Source: Nyssa sinensis
Taxonomy: Eukaryota; Streptophyta; Magnoliopsida; Cornales; Nyssaceae
Direction: 5' to 3'
Length of the DNA stretch: 64,000 nucleotides
Assembly (NCBI GenBank): GCA_008638375.1
Contig: CM018052.1
Span: 33,992,226-34,056,225, forward strand
The notes beneath the pieces were generated by a model. The model saw nothing but the letters and a program-made list of their open reading frames with translations, did no database searches and was not told the origin of the DNA. A program made the translations under genes and the position numbers. This document shows, in pieces, positions 13,930 through 25,822 of this stretch; within the stretch, counting starts at the first letter, position 1, and each line of letters starts with the position of its first letter.

Positions 13930-14790
13930 GTTCAAACGCGTGTCAATGTTTAGGAGCAATTCATTCCAATACTTGCCAGTTTCGTGCACATCTATTCCAA
14001 TTGTACTGATAAAAAAAAAACATCAATTCCAATTAGGTTTAGGTCTAAAACACCAATTTTTTAGTATAAATAGGTGTTATGTTATACATAATTAGAACCC
14101 TAACCTCTTGAAACACAGAAAAGACAGAGCATACTACAAGGTTTTGTTTCTTATAGTTCAAATTCTATATACCTAGTGTCGGTGTAGTACATGTAGGAGC
14201 ATATAGAAGAGCTAGAGTACGGGCTTTCATTGCATAGAGTTTGTACACTATGGAAAGTGGTGGATCAACTGATCGTGGATGGTACTAGAGTTGACAAAAG
14301 CTATTCAAGATTGAAGAATACAACGAGAAGCAGCAAATGGACTAATAGGTAAATCGCTGGAGGTAATAGGTTAGTTGTTTGTGGGTTAAAATTTTTGTGG
14401 GTTGAGGGCTTTATTGACATGTACCTCATTCTTTTTGACTAGTGAATTTTTGCATCTTGTGATGGGTTTTATTCCCTGTGAGAGTTTCCCACGTCAATCT
14501 TCATGTCTCTAATTTTTGTGATTGCATGATCTTATTGTTATTATTACTACCGTGATGATTTCATGAACTTAAGATCTAAGATATTTAACAGGAGAATATC
14601 TTCGATAGTAACCTATCTTGACTATTAAGAATATTTTAAATATGTGTTCCTTACTAGTTAAATAGTGATTTAATTAATTAAAAAGTTATATAAATATTTC
14701 CACACTTTTTATAAACACTTACTATCACTAATTTTTATATTGCACTGAAATTTGGAATGTTTTACTACGTGTCATATTCTCATTCACTTT
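13930..14790 (+). mobile_element. Probable solo copia-type LTR remnant
   Basis: It contains an AGTATAAATAGG box at about 14063, a leader-like stretch, and about 400 bases later the segment GGGTTTTATTCCCTGTGAGA followed by GTTTCCCACGTCAATC, which resembles the U5 region of plant Ty1/copia LTRs. No PBS, gag or pol follows, so it would be a solo or truncated LTR. The boundaries are approximate and no target duplication is visible. Confidence 0.4.
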
Positions 14791-15202
14791 CACACTGACC
14801 CCAACAATGGGAAAAAAGCTTTGCACAGTAGAGTATATTTTAAAAAGAATCAGCTGCTTGTCATGAATCCATAACTAATATAAATGTTAAGAGTGACTGC
14901 TGATCAGCAAAACAATTCTAAAGTGATTGCACTCGAGCAGGTGGATGTGAAAGGATGAGGAAAACAAAGGAGGGAGAGCACAGGGACTTCAGCTTAAGTT
15001 TTCATTGGATGAGATATTCTCTCCACAACATGCAATTTTTGACTAGGCATTCAAGTCATTCAGAAAAAATATTTTAATACTTATATATAAAAATAAAAGG
15101 AATATCTAAAATTGTACAAATTATCATGGCATTAAATTAATGAATCAAACTATAACACTGTGAGAGAGTAATCAAATACCGATTAATATTTTAGACAACT
15201 AT

Positions 15203-15665
15203 ATCGAATGATCAATTCATGTTTATGTCCGGAAAATCAACAATGGAAGCTATTTACTTATCAAGAAAACTTATGAAAAAGTATAGAGAAAAGAGAAAAG
15301 ATATCCACGAGGTATTTATTGATTTGAAGAAAGCGTATGATAGTATCCTTCGAGATCTAATATGGTGGGTCTAAGAAAAGACGAGTCACAAAACGATATA
15401 TCAAAACGATAAAAGATACGTATGATGGGACTGTAATTATCGTGAGAACAACTATTGGAGAAACAAGTGAATTTCTATCACAATAAGTCTACATCAGGAG
15501 TTAGCATTACATCATTTCTTTTCTACTTTAGTAATGGATGAGTGGACTAAGCATATAAAGGATGAAGTTTCATATTGTATAGCTTTTGTTGATGATATTG
15601 TTTTAATTAATAAAACTAAAAGATGGATAAATGATAAATTAGAAGTACAGAAAGAATCTCTAAAG
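15203..15665 (+). pseudogene. LINE (non-LTR) reverse transcriptase fragment
   Basis: Conceptual translation with several stops and frame changes shows the order typical of plant LINE reverse transcriptases: a SGKSTMEAIYLSRKLM-like start, VFIDLKKAYDS (motif A with catalytic Asp), a LHQE-like turn, then AFVDDIVLINKT (motif C, F-V-D-D instead of the usual F-A-D-D). No endonuclease or 3' tail is attached. The next recognisable sequence is the gypsy protease, so the LINE piece is truncated at both ends. Confidence 0.75.
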
Positions 15666-15679
15666 CCAAAATTGTTAAG

Positions 15680-18600
15680 ACATTAACCAATGCCACAACA
15701 TCTTTTGAACTTCTTGTACAATTAATCAAAAGGCCTACAATTTATTATTGATGGCGGAAACTGCGAGAATTTTGTTGATAAGAAGTTGGCGGATCACGTG
15801 AATCTACCTATAGAAAAGCATCATTCTCCTTATGTAATTGGTTGGATTAAGAAGGAACCAACAATGAAGGTAACATAAATTTTTTGTGTTCCAATTCCAA
15901 TTAGTAAACATTATCATGATCAAGTAATTTGTGATGTGGCATATATGGATGCTAGTCGTGCATAACGCAATATTATGTTGATATTACTTATAGAGGCAAA
16001 GATAATGTTTATATGTTCACATAGAGAGCACCCAAAATTTCCATGACCCTTTCAAAAAATGATTTTATGACTAACAGTCCTCCTAAGGTTAGGGGGGGAG
16101 GGGGGCAATCAATGTTAGTTTTGGCCAAGTCTGAACAGGATTCGTGAATGAAATCAAAGAGGAACAAGAGGTTTGTGTTTTTGGTAGTTAAAGTATTAGT
16201 GAGAGAAGATCCAAAGGCAGAAAAAATAATGGTTGTGCCAGAAAAAATGAAGTCATTGTTGGAGGAGTTTTGCGAGATAGTTTATGATGATTTGCCCAAT
16301 TGTTTGCCTCTAATAAGGGACATTCAACACTACATTGATCTAATGTCTTGTGCAAGCCTTCTAAATTTGGCACATTACAAAATGAGTCCAAAGAAAAATG
16401 AGATTCTGAGAGAGAACTTGCTAAAATAGGAGGTTCATTCAAGAGAGCATGATTCCTTGTATAGTTCCAACCTTTTTTAAGCCAACGAAGGATAGTAGTT
16501 GGAGTATATGCATAGAATTTAGAGTCATTAACAAGATCATTATCAAGTACAGATATCCTATTCCGCGCTTGGATGACAAGCTTGATATTCTTGAGGGTTC
16601 AAAGCTGTTTTCCAAGATTTATCTTCATAGTGGCTACCATCATATTCAAATTAGGTGTGGTGATTAATGGAAGACTGTGTTCAGGATAATGGATGGCTTG
16701 TATGGGTGGTTGGTGATGCCTTTCAGCTTAACCAATGTACCTAATCCCTTTATGTGAATCATAAACCAGATTTTGAGGCCTTTTGTTAGGAAGATTGTTA
16801 TTGTTTACTTTGATGATATCCTTAATTACTGCAAATCCGAGTAAGAGCACGTCGATCATCTGCAACAAATCCCAATAGTATTGTTGGAAAATAAATTGTA
16901 CATCAACCTTAAAAAGTGTAGTTTTATGACTAACAGTTTATTATTTTTGAGTTATGTGGTTAGTGCAGATGGCATTCATGTAGGTGAAGAGAAGGTGCAA
17001 GCAATTCGAGATTGGCCAACGCCCAAAACAATTGGTGACGTTCGGAGTTTTCATGTCCTAGCAACGTTCTATCACAGATTCATTCGCAATTTCAATGAAA
17101 TTACAACGCCAATCATACTATTTTTGTAGGAAGGGAATTTTAATTGGGTGAAGATGCAGAAAAGAGTTTTGCCTCAATTAAAGAGAAATTGTGCACCACT
17201 GCAATTTTGGCCTTGCCTAGCTTTGAGAAGATCTCTGAGGTGGAGTGTAATGCGAACGGAGTTGGCATTGGGGCAGTCTTGTCTCAAGAGAAGCAACCAA
17301 TGGCGTTATTTAGTGAGAAACTAAATAAGGCTCACCAAAAGTGGAGTACTTATGATCAGGAGTTCTATGCAGTCGGTCAAGCTTTCAAGCATTAGGAACA
17401 TTACCTTGTGCAACAAGAATTTGTGTTGTACACGGATCACCAAGCTTTAAAGTACATCAATAGCTAAAATCATTTAAACAAGATGCAGATGAAGTGGTCC
17501 ACATTCCTTCAAAAGTTCCCTTTGTCATCAAACACAAATTTGGTAACTTGAATCAAGTTACAGAATGCTTTAAGCAGAAGAGCTAGTCTTCTTGTGACCT
17601 TAGGTCAAGAGGTTGTGGGATTTGAATTATTGAAGGAATAGTACGAAGAAGATGCAAATTTCAAGGAGATTTGAGCCAAGTGCAAGGAGTCACAAATTGT
17701 TGCAAATTTCTTTATGTATAAGTTGTACTTGTTCAAGGGCAACCATTTGTGCATCCCTCAAACATCATTACGAAAGAAATTTATTCGTGATCTACATTGC
17801 AGTGGGTTGAGTGGACATGGGCAGAGATAAAACAGTGGCAAGCGTAGAGGAGTATTATTTTTTGACATAAGTCAAAAAGGATGTTGGTAACTTCGTTCTA
17901 AAGTGCTATACTTATCAAGTGTCTAAAGGTTAGTCACAAAAAACGAGTCTTTATACTCCTTTGCCAATTCCTAATTCTGTTTGGGAAGATTTATCTATGA
18001 ACTTTGTGTTGGGGCTACCTTAAACACAATGAGTATATTCTGTATTTGTAGTTGTTCACAAGTTCTCCAATATAGCACATTTTATTCCATGCCAAAAGAC
18101 TTTTGATACTTCACACATACCACGGTTGTTCTTTCGAGAGATTTTTAGACTTCATGAAGTTCCACAATCTATTACTTTAGATCAAGACATAAAATTCCTT
18201 AGCCATATTTGGGTCACTTTGTAGCGGATGTTTGATACTTCCTTGAAGCGTAGTACAACAGCACATCCACAAATTGATGGACTTTGGTAACATAGTTTGC
18301 AGTATTTGTGGAGACAAACCCCAACAATGGGATCATGCCTTGCCACAAGCAGAATTTGCATACAACGGCGTTGTTCACAGTGCCACAGGAAAGTCGCCCT
18401 TTACAATTATTTACATCACTCCACCAAAGCATATAGTTGACTTGGTCTGATTGTCTAAGGGGCCTGGTGTGAGTTTTGCAGCAGAAAACATGGAAAAACA
18501 CGCCCAAGCAATGCATACAGAGGTGAAGCAGAAATTGGAGAAGACTAATGCCAAATATAAGAAAGCTATAGATAAGCATAGGCAAGCCAAGGTACTCAAA

Positions 18601-18847
18601 GAAGGAGATTCAATTATGGTCTTCTTGCGCAAAAAAAAGTTTCCAGTTGGGAGCTACAGCAAGTTGAAGCCAAAGAAATACGGGCCTGGCAAAATTGTAC
18701 ACAAATCAATGATAATGTTGTTGATTTGCCAGAAAATATAGGCATTTCAAGGACTTTCAATGTTGCTAATCGTTATGAGTACAATGCAGAAGTGTCTCTC
18801 TAGCCAAAATACAACTCGAGATCGAGTTCTCTTCAAGTGAAGAGGAC
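15680..18847 (+). pseudogene. Decayed Ty3/gypsy pol: protease, RT, RNase H, integrase
   Basis: Domain order PR-RT-RH-INT marks Ty3/gypsy. Protease at about 15740-15965 has IIDGGNCENFVDKKLADHVN. RT covers about 16449-17130, with [21 protein letters not shown], an intact YFDDIL box at about 16805 and the TFYHRFIRNF end. RNase H (about 17144-17560) reads [13 protein letters not shown], where the usual catalytic Asp after Cys is Asn. Integrase (about 17640-18780) keeps [12 protein letters not shown] and a C-terminal [16 protein letters not shown], but reads VVVHKFS where family members have VVVDRFS. Many stop codons and frameshifts interrupt it. No gag and no 5' LTR are visible upstream, so the element is 5'-truncated. 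The exact lineage is not assigned. Confidence 0.88.
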
Positions 18848-19146
18848 TGATGTAGAACAATCGACGTTTGACTTCCTAGATCCTTGATGACCTGATAAAA
18901 CCCAAGGCGACTCGGAGATTTTTTTGACCCGTTTCTTTTTTGTTTTGGATATTTTTGTACTTTCCTATTTGGATTAATAGTCTTTTACCTCTATAAATAT
19001 AGTGCAATTAACTCTTATTAAAAATCTTTATCAATAATATTTTAATTTCAAAATTAGAGAATTCTTATCTTGTTGGGTGAATAATCCCCATGTTAAATTC
19101 AAGAAATTTGACATGTTCAATTCTTTTTCACGTTTTTGTGCTGCGT
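18848..19146 (+). mobile_element. Probable 3' LTR of the 15.7-kb gypsy element
   Basis: It starts TGATGTAGAACAATC directly after a purine-rich AAGTGAAGAGGAC tract that serves as PPT. It holds CTCTATAAATATAG (TATA-like, about 18990) and ends near the GTGCTGCGT motif seen at the end of related LTRs. The tandem units at 30969-31710 share its order of segments (TATAAATAT, TTTATCAATAAT, GTTTTTGTGCTGCG-like). The right boundary is approximate. Confidence 0.55.
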
Positions 19147-20053
19147 TTACTTAGGTAGAGAGAGTTAGTATTCTATATGTATTTTAATTTAAAGGTATTA
19201 GGGTAATTTTATTACATTCACTAAATGTGTTAAGAGACAAGAAGGGATGTTAGTGTAATTTTCAGAAGTTCAGGAATTTGTGTGTAATATCCATAAGCCA
19301 CAAGGAGGCCAATGTAATTTACCCAAAAAAATATGATAATGTCTGGTCTAAATAAGAAAATGGTCTAAATAAAGAAAATGGTTTTAAATAGAGAAAAATG
19401 ACAAAACAGGATTCATTAGCCAACCCCAAATAATTAGTGGCTTTGTTCAGTTGAGTTGAGTTGCATTCAGAATTGTTCTCAACTATCCTAACAACCAATC
19501 CCTGACTTAACCATATTATACCGTCTTATGTAATGCCAGTGCACAACAAGCTTTGGATCAAGTTGATGCAGAGGATACAAACAAGAAAAGGAGTAAACTG
19601 GGAATATCATAAGGAACATGTATTGGTCCTTGTGTACTCAAGTTTTGGGTTAAATCAAGTGTTGTTTTATATTTATTATAGTTTTATTTGTTGCAGGACT
19701 TCAAAATTTCATTGAAATAGGCCATAGTAATGGTCCCTAGGTCTTAGATCATGTTATCCAATAATAAATAAACCTGCGATTGTTTTTTTCATGACAAAGA
19801 TCTCTGCCCTTTGGTTCCACATCCATATCACGCAATAATGAATTGAGTTTGTATAGGCATTTTGGACGCCATTATTGAAATCACTTTTCAGGCTACAATT
19901 TCTAAAACTCCGCCCTTAATGGAGTCTTGCTAGGTCTAGAATAAAGTTGAAGTGTCAAAATTTCTTATTTTATGGTCTCAATCCTAACCCTTGGGGAGCA
20001 ATTTGGTGCAAGTTGAAGGTGTCAAGGACAAGAGGAAGGTTAAAAAGAACATA
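19147..20053. other. Intergenic, includes a SINE/LINE-tail-like motif
   Basis: No gene is seen. Around 19421-19465 lies a CCAACCCCAAATAATTAGTG stretch followed by TTGAGTTGAGTTG. Related motifs occur at 24937-24980 and 32521-32565, which suggests three scattered tails of one short repeat family. Confidence 0.4.
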
Positions 20054-20288
20054 TGTTAAGGTTGTAAGAAGATATAGTATTGATAAATTGATATATATTG
20101 TTGGTACATTCTCCATCAGCTTAAGCTTTCAGAACAACTAGTTGATTAGCATCATATCAAAGCCTTCGTTACGAGAGATCTTAAGTTCAAGTCTCTCCAT
20201 TTGCATTTATCCCTATTTGGTTTGTTTGTACTCTATTCAACTTTACATTTTTAGAGCTTTCTTTGTCTCTCCACTATGAGTCTGGAGT
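20054..20288 (+). mobile_element. TRIM-like element, left half (LTR, PBS-like site, internal region)
   Basis: A candidate LTR at 20054-20151 (TGTTAAGG...GATTAGCA) contains ATTGTTGGTACATTCTCCAT and is followed by CATATCAAAGCC, a degraded copy of the TGGTATCAGAGC primer site for initiator tRNA-Met. A short internal stretch (TTCGTTACGAGAGATCTTAA and onward) is cut by the copia LTR at 20289. The right half is at 24804-24892. There is no coding capacity, as expected for a terminal-repeat retrotransposon in miniature. Confidence 0.6.
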
Positions 20289-20459
20289 CGTTAGTGTAGT
20301 TAGGATTAAGGGTGGTTTAGTCATTTTCTTCTCTTGTTCAAGGGTTATTTTTACTCATTTTCTGTGATGTAACTTAGAGGTCTAAATATTGCAATAACAA
20401 TATTTTTCTCCCCTTTTCTTTTCTCTCTCTTCTTTTTGATTGGTTGTTCAAATTTATCA
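20289..20459 (+). repeat. Copia 5' LTR
   Basis: It runs from CGTTAGTGTAGTTAG to CAAATTTATCA. The expected first base T is C here, while the 3' copy has TGTTAG. It shares blocks such as ATTGCAATAACAAT and TTCTTTTTGATTG with the 3' copy. Confidence 0.85.
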
Positions 20460-20471
20460 TGGTACCAGAGC
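20460..20471 (+). other. Copia primer-binding site (initiator tRNA-Met type)
   Basis: TGGTACCAGAGC lies directly after the LTR end. It differs by one base from the common TGGTATCAGAGC. Confidence 0.85.
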
Positions 20472-20589
20472 CGATCAAGATCCAAAATTAGTTCAAAACA
20501 CTATAGAAGTCATTGGAGAGTGAAAGAGACTCAAATAGAGGTGCTGACATCATCATTTGTGAAAGGCAGATACTACAGTTTGCATCGCC

Positions 20590-23500
20590 TCTCCATGGTG
20601 AGTACTATGGTTATTTTTTCAGATTTTTTTTTTGGGATTGTTTGGTTAGGTTTTTCAATTTTCAAATGTTTTTTGGGGAAAAGGCCTGAAATTTTGTGAT
20701 TTGTAGATTTAGAGGTTTATTGTTGTTTTTGTTGCTTTCAATCCCCTCTAAGAGGTGCAATGAGGACTAATGAGGGTTCATTTGGGCTGCTCTTGAGCAT
20801 TTGAGTTTATTTTGATGCACAAAAGTCACTCCAAAAGGTCGCTAATCAGTCGGGAGGTTTTGTGGTCAGGTCCGGTGCATGTGTAAAGATGGATTTTGGT
20901 CTTTTGCAGCAGGTTAGGAATGGGTTTTGGTCTTTTGTAGCAGGTCAGGTTTTTAAAATTGGCCTCTGATGGGCGTGGTTTGTGCTCCTTGTTTGGTGTT
21001 GTTTGATCACTTGCAGCAGCAGGGATTTTACTTCTAAATTTTATTTTGGCTTCTGATTGTGGTTCTTATTCTAAGGTACATTTGGTTAATTGCAAGTCAA
21101 TCCCCTTCCAGTGTTGCATTGGTGGAATTTTGGGGGACTATGTTGTTTTCGTTTTCCATCTATTTTGTTCTATTCCTTGCTTGGTTATGGCAAGAGGTAA
21201 TTCAGATTTCGTTCAAGCAATGTTGCCTGGTCCATCTAAGCCACGAGTTAGAACACAACCTAAGCTGAAAACTAGAGTTGGTATTGATGAGTGAATCTTT
21301 TCTCGTGAGAAGAGTCATTGGAAGGCACAGTGCCTTAAATTGGTGAATAAGATAGCTAATGGACTACAATAGCAGTCTTCTAGAGTTAGGGATCACACTG
21401 CAAAAGTTATACCACCATTGGATGAATTATCTTCACCTGTTCCTACCTTGTCTTTGATCTCTAAGCAATTGCAGAAGCTTCTCTCTATCCAGCAGCCTAA
21501 TGCTCTTTTAGTCTCTCCTTTAGTAGGTTCATTTTTCATGATACCTTCAGGTATATCTCGGACCACTTAGGTTTTTGATTCAGGTACGACACATCACATA
21601 ACTAGTGATTCTTCTTTGTTTACCTCTACTTTTTCCCCTCCTTGTATATCTATACTTGCTACTAATGGCACTCTTATGTCCTTGGCAGGTATTGGATTTA
21701 TTGTCTCTCCCCAATTGTCTTTTCCCAATGTCTATTACTTTCCTCAACTCACTTTAAATCTAATCTCTACTAGTCAGTTATTTGATTATGGATATTTAGT
21801 TCATTTTTCCTCTTCTGGTTGTGTTGTGTAGGATTCCCATTCCAAGCAGTTGAACGGGACAAACCGTAGAACGGGAGGAGTGTATGTGTTGAAAGAGTTA
21901 CATGTACTAGTTGTTTCTGCTTCTTTTGTCGATTTATCTTCTTTTTGTTTGAGTCTTTAATCCTCTAGTTTCTATTTGTGGCATTCTCGCCCTAGACACA
22001 TTTCTAGTTCTTATTTACAGTTTTTTGTTTCAATTAATAACTTGGGTAACTTGGACTGTCATGACATTTCTAATTGTAGTGGATGCAAATTAGCTAAATT
22101 CATCGCATTGCCTTTTAATAAAAGTCCTTCTAGATTCTGGTTCTCTTGTCCCTTTTTATCTTGTTCATTTTGATGTATAGGGACACCAACTCCTATCTTT
22201 ACTAAAGAAGGGTCCAGATATTAGATTTCTTTTATTGATGATTATACTTGATATTATAGGGTTTATCTTATGAAGCGTCAATCTGATTTCTTCTCTATAT
22301 TTACTTTTTTCATGCTATGATATGTACCCAGTATTCCTCTGTTATTAAATGCTTTAGATGTAATTTAGGTAAGGAATATTTTTACCATGCCTTTCAAGAC
22401 TTATTAAAATTTTATGGCACTATTTAGCAATCTTCTTCTGCAGAAACTCATGGGCAGAACGGTGTGGCCAAACACAAACACAAGCATATCATGGAGACTG
22501 TACATTCTCTTTTGTTATCTGCTAATATCATTACTTTTGGAGTCTCTATGTGGTAAGCCTCTCGATTACTTCTTTTTAGGTGTTTTTGGTTGTACTTGTT
22601 TTGTTTTGCTTCCTAATACTCTTTGTACCAAACTTTTTGCTCATTCAATGACGTGTATATTTATTGGTTATGGTAAGGGCCAAAAAGGATATCATTATTA
22701 TGATCATGTTGCTCACAAGCACTATGTCTCTCGCCATGTGTTTTTTTATGGAGTATATTCTATTTTTCTCTATTCCTTCTAATTCTGACACTCTACACAA
22801 GTCATATCTTCTTTATTTGATCCCTTCACTGATAATATTCCTTCCGACTCCTATGTTAGTGATATGACCATTTCTAATGTCCCTTCTTCTGATTCCACTG
22901 TTATTCATCCTCTTATCATTCGTACTTACACTCGCAAGAACACAGTTGTCACTTCTGCAGGTACAAGTCCTTCACCTCTCTCCGTTGACTCTCAACTCTC
23001 GATCAGGTTAAAGACATGGATCCCACTTTTTCTTGCTATCCTAAGGTTTGATTTTTCTAATTCTTGTTATTCTGTTGATTTTTATTCTTTCTTAGCTTCC
23101 ATTCATGCTTTCTCTAAACCCACCTCCTATAAGGAGGTTGTTCTCAACCCTTTTTGGCGATAGGCTATGGATGAAAAGCTTTCTGCATTACATAAGATAA
23201 ATACATAGGAATTGGTACCTTTGCCCTCTAGTATACGTGCAATTGGTTGTAAGTTGTATACAAAAGCAAGACCAAGTCAAATGGCTCTATTGAGCGGTAC
23301 AAGACTAGATTGGTGGCAAAAGAGTTGACTCAAGAATATGGTATTGCCTACAAGGAGACCTTTACTACTGTTGCCAAAATGACTACAATTCACAATGTAA
23401 TAACAATGGCAGCTATTCGTCAATGGAGTCTTTCACAGATGGATGTGAAGAATGTCTTTCTCAATCGGGATTTGGTTAAAGAAGTTTACATGATTCCTCC

Positions 23501-24520
23501 CTCTAGACTTCCTCATAATCCCAATAAGGTGTGCAAACTACAAAAGGGATTGTATGGACTCAAATAGGCCCATGGGGCTTGGTTTGCCAAGTTCTCTGCA
23601 GTTGTGTGAGATTCGGGCTTTCGTGCTATTGCTCATGATTCAGCCCTCTTTCTTCGATCCTCTTCTACTGGATGTATTGCTCTCTTAGTCTATGTTGACA
23701 ACATGATCATCAGTGGTGATGATACAGATGGGATATCATTGTTGAAATCTCAATTACGACATCACTTTCAAATGAAGGATCCGGGTCCTCTACGGTATTT
23801 CTTAGGTATAAAGGTAGCATATTCTCCTAAACGTTATCTTCTCCCTCAGTCCAAGTATGCATCCGATGTTATTCAAAATGTTCTCTTGACAAATAATCGG
23901 ACAATTGAGATACCCATAGAGCTCAATCTTTATCACTTTTCTACAGATGGATTTTCATTTTCTAATCCTACCTTATATCGAGCTATTGTTGACAGCTTAG
24001 TTGATCTTACTGTTACACGGCCTAATATTGCTTATGTTATAAGTCAATTTGTTTCTTCTCTTACCATTGTACATTGGGTCGTTATTCTCCGTATTATTCA
24101 TTATCTTCGAGGTACCTTGCGTTAGAGTTTATAGTTTCATTCATCTTCTTTGTTGGCGCTTCGAGCTTATTCAGATGCAGACTGGGCTGGGAATTCCATG
24201 GATTGAAAGTCCATTACTGGCTTCTATATTTTTCTAAGCGATTCTCTTATTTCATGGAAAAGCAAGAAGCAGACAGTTGTTCATTCTTCTGTTGAGGTTG
24301 AGTATCGTGACACGGCTACCACGACGGCTAAGATAGTTTGGTTATGATGGTTGCTTGCTTATCTTGGCATTTCATTGTCTTCTCCTATGCCTATGTATTG
24401 TGATAATTGGAGTTCCATTTAGATAGCACACAACTCTGTGTTTTATAAACGTAACAAAAACATTGAGATCGATTGTTATTTTGTGCACCATCATCTTTAG
24501 CTTAGCACCATTTCTCTTCA
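20590..24520 (+). pseudogene. Copia gag-pol remnant
   Basis: Visible landmarks: a degraded zinc knuckle SHWKAQC at about 21310 whose first Cys is lost; protease VFDSGTTHHIT with D-S-G at 21578-21586; GAG-pre-integrase LWHSRPRH then NCSGCKLAKF at about 21976-22110; integrase pieces (IDDYT, then THGQNGVAKH at about 22450); RT from about 23290 (KELTQEYGIAYKETF, SQMDVKNVFLN) with YVDNM at 23692 in place of YVDDM; RNase H with SDADWAGNS at about 24170. Several stops are TAG where relatives have Gln, for example after LYGLK at about 23565. Confidence 0.88.
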
Positions 24521-24632
24521 CTTTCTTCCTTCTACTTTACTTTTTATGAAGTCTCACATTATTTCTCACTTTCACTTTTTTCTTGACAAACTCATGATGC
24601 TTCTTGCCGCCGCATCACAAGTTTGAGGGAGA

Positions 24633-24803
24633 TGTTAGTGTAGTTAGCCTTAAGGGTAGTTTAGTCATTTTCATCCTTTGTTCAACCCTAAATGGTCATT
24701 CTTATTCCTTTTTTGTGAGATCCGAATATTGCAATAACAATAATTTTTCTCTCTGTTTCTTTTCTTTCTTCTCTTCTTTTTGATTGTTCATTCAAATTTA
24801 TCA
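24633..24803 (+). repeat. Copia 3' LTR
   Basis: It runs from TGTTAGTGTAGTTAG to CAAATTTATCA, has the same length as the 5' LTR, and is preceded by a GAGGGAGA polypurine stretch. Confidence 0.88.
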
Positions 24804-24892
24804 ACACATAAGACTGAATGTTGAGAGTTTAATATACATTGTTGGCCCGTTTTCTAACACCTTGAGCTTTTGAAGTAACTGGTTGATTAACA
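24804..24892 (+). mobile_element. TRIM-like element, right half with 3' LTR
   Basis: Fifteen bases of internal sequence lead to a candidate LTR at 24819-24892 (TGTTGAGAG...GATTAACA). It matches the 20054-20151 LTR through CATTGTTGG, TGAGCTTTTG and TAACTGGTTGATTA, but is 24 bp shorter. The two halves together describe one miniature element interrupted by the copia insertion. Confidence 0.6.
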
Positions 24893-25822
24893 TATAGCTT
24901 TATAAAGAGTCGACCGGAGACGATCGATCCATGCAACCAACCCCAAGTAGTTGAGACTACGGCTGGCTAAGTTAAATTGATTTGAAGCCTAGTAAAAGAA
25001 TGATAACTATAATAACCTATATCTATTCAATCTCTATTTTAATGGTGTTGAAATATGAAAACTTGAATTGTGAAGTTTGTGATGAAACTTAACCTTTAAG
25101 GTTGGGTCCTAAGGAACCCTAAGTGAATTCCTAAATTCTTTTTCTCTTCTTCTAATTCTTCTCCTTCTCTTCTTTCTTTCGCTAATTATTGTTCATGTTT
25201 ACGATGCATAACCTCAAAACGGCCCTCACTTCGTGACCAAAACCCTACCGTACCAACCCTAATCATGCTAAACCTTTCCCCTACCTTCTGGCATTTAATT
25301 TTACACAAAAACCCTAGAATTCTTGTTCTTCACAATTTTCAATAATCAAAGTTTCAAATACTTCCAAACTTGCATTTCTAAACTAAGACATTTCCAATCC
25401 GTTTCAATTCACAACCCCTATAAATGGTCTACCTCTTAAAAACCCTTACCAAGGTTTACCATAACCAAAAGCCCCCATAAATCATTGTTACAAGATTTCT
25501 AGTGATGACCTACATTACAATGATTTCTCATAACTATATACGGCCTTACATTTTGAAATCATCTATCATGTATTTCTCTCTAGAATAAGACGCAAATTTT
25601 AACCGGGCATCTAAAAATTTTATCAAGCATCCAGCCAGCTTGATTACCCTCAATGCAGGTGCCTATCAAGGTCTACTGATCAAATGACTACGTATTTTAT
25701 GCCCTTATACCATTTCCAATGAACCCATTTCATATCACTTGACAATCCTCAGTGGGTTTTCATATTACTAGAATTCACCTTTTATGTCAATAATCACAGA
25801 TTATCAAACAACAATATGGCAC
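24893..25822. other. Intergenic, 3' flank of the GPI-anchored protein gene
   Basis: A SINE/LINE-tail-like stretch (CCAACCCCAAGTAGTTGAGA, about 24936) sits at the left. The rest holds no gene. The 3' UTR of the minus-strand gene should occupy the right part. Confidence 0.45.

Larger units (their letters stand above)
20289..24803 (+). mobile_element. Ty1/copia retrotransposon, decayed, with 171-bp LTRs
   Basis: Both LTRs are 171 bp and about 80 percent alike by eye, so the insertion is old. The primer-binding site follows the 5' LTR with no gap, and a GTTTGAGGGAGA polypurine tract precedes the 3' LTR. Domain order is gag, protease, integrase, RT, RNase H, which is Ty1/copia. Stop codons and frameshifts are present throughout. 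The 5 bases left of the element (GGAGT) and right of it (ACACA) do not match, so no target duplication is evident. It sits inside the internal region of a TRIM-like element. Confidence 0.88.
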
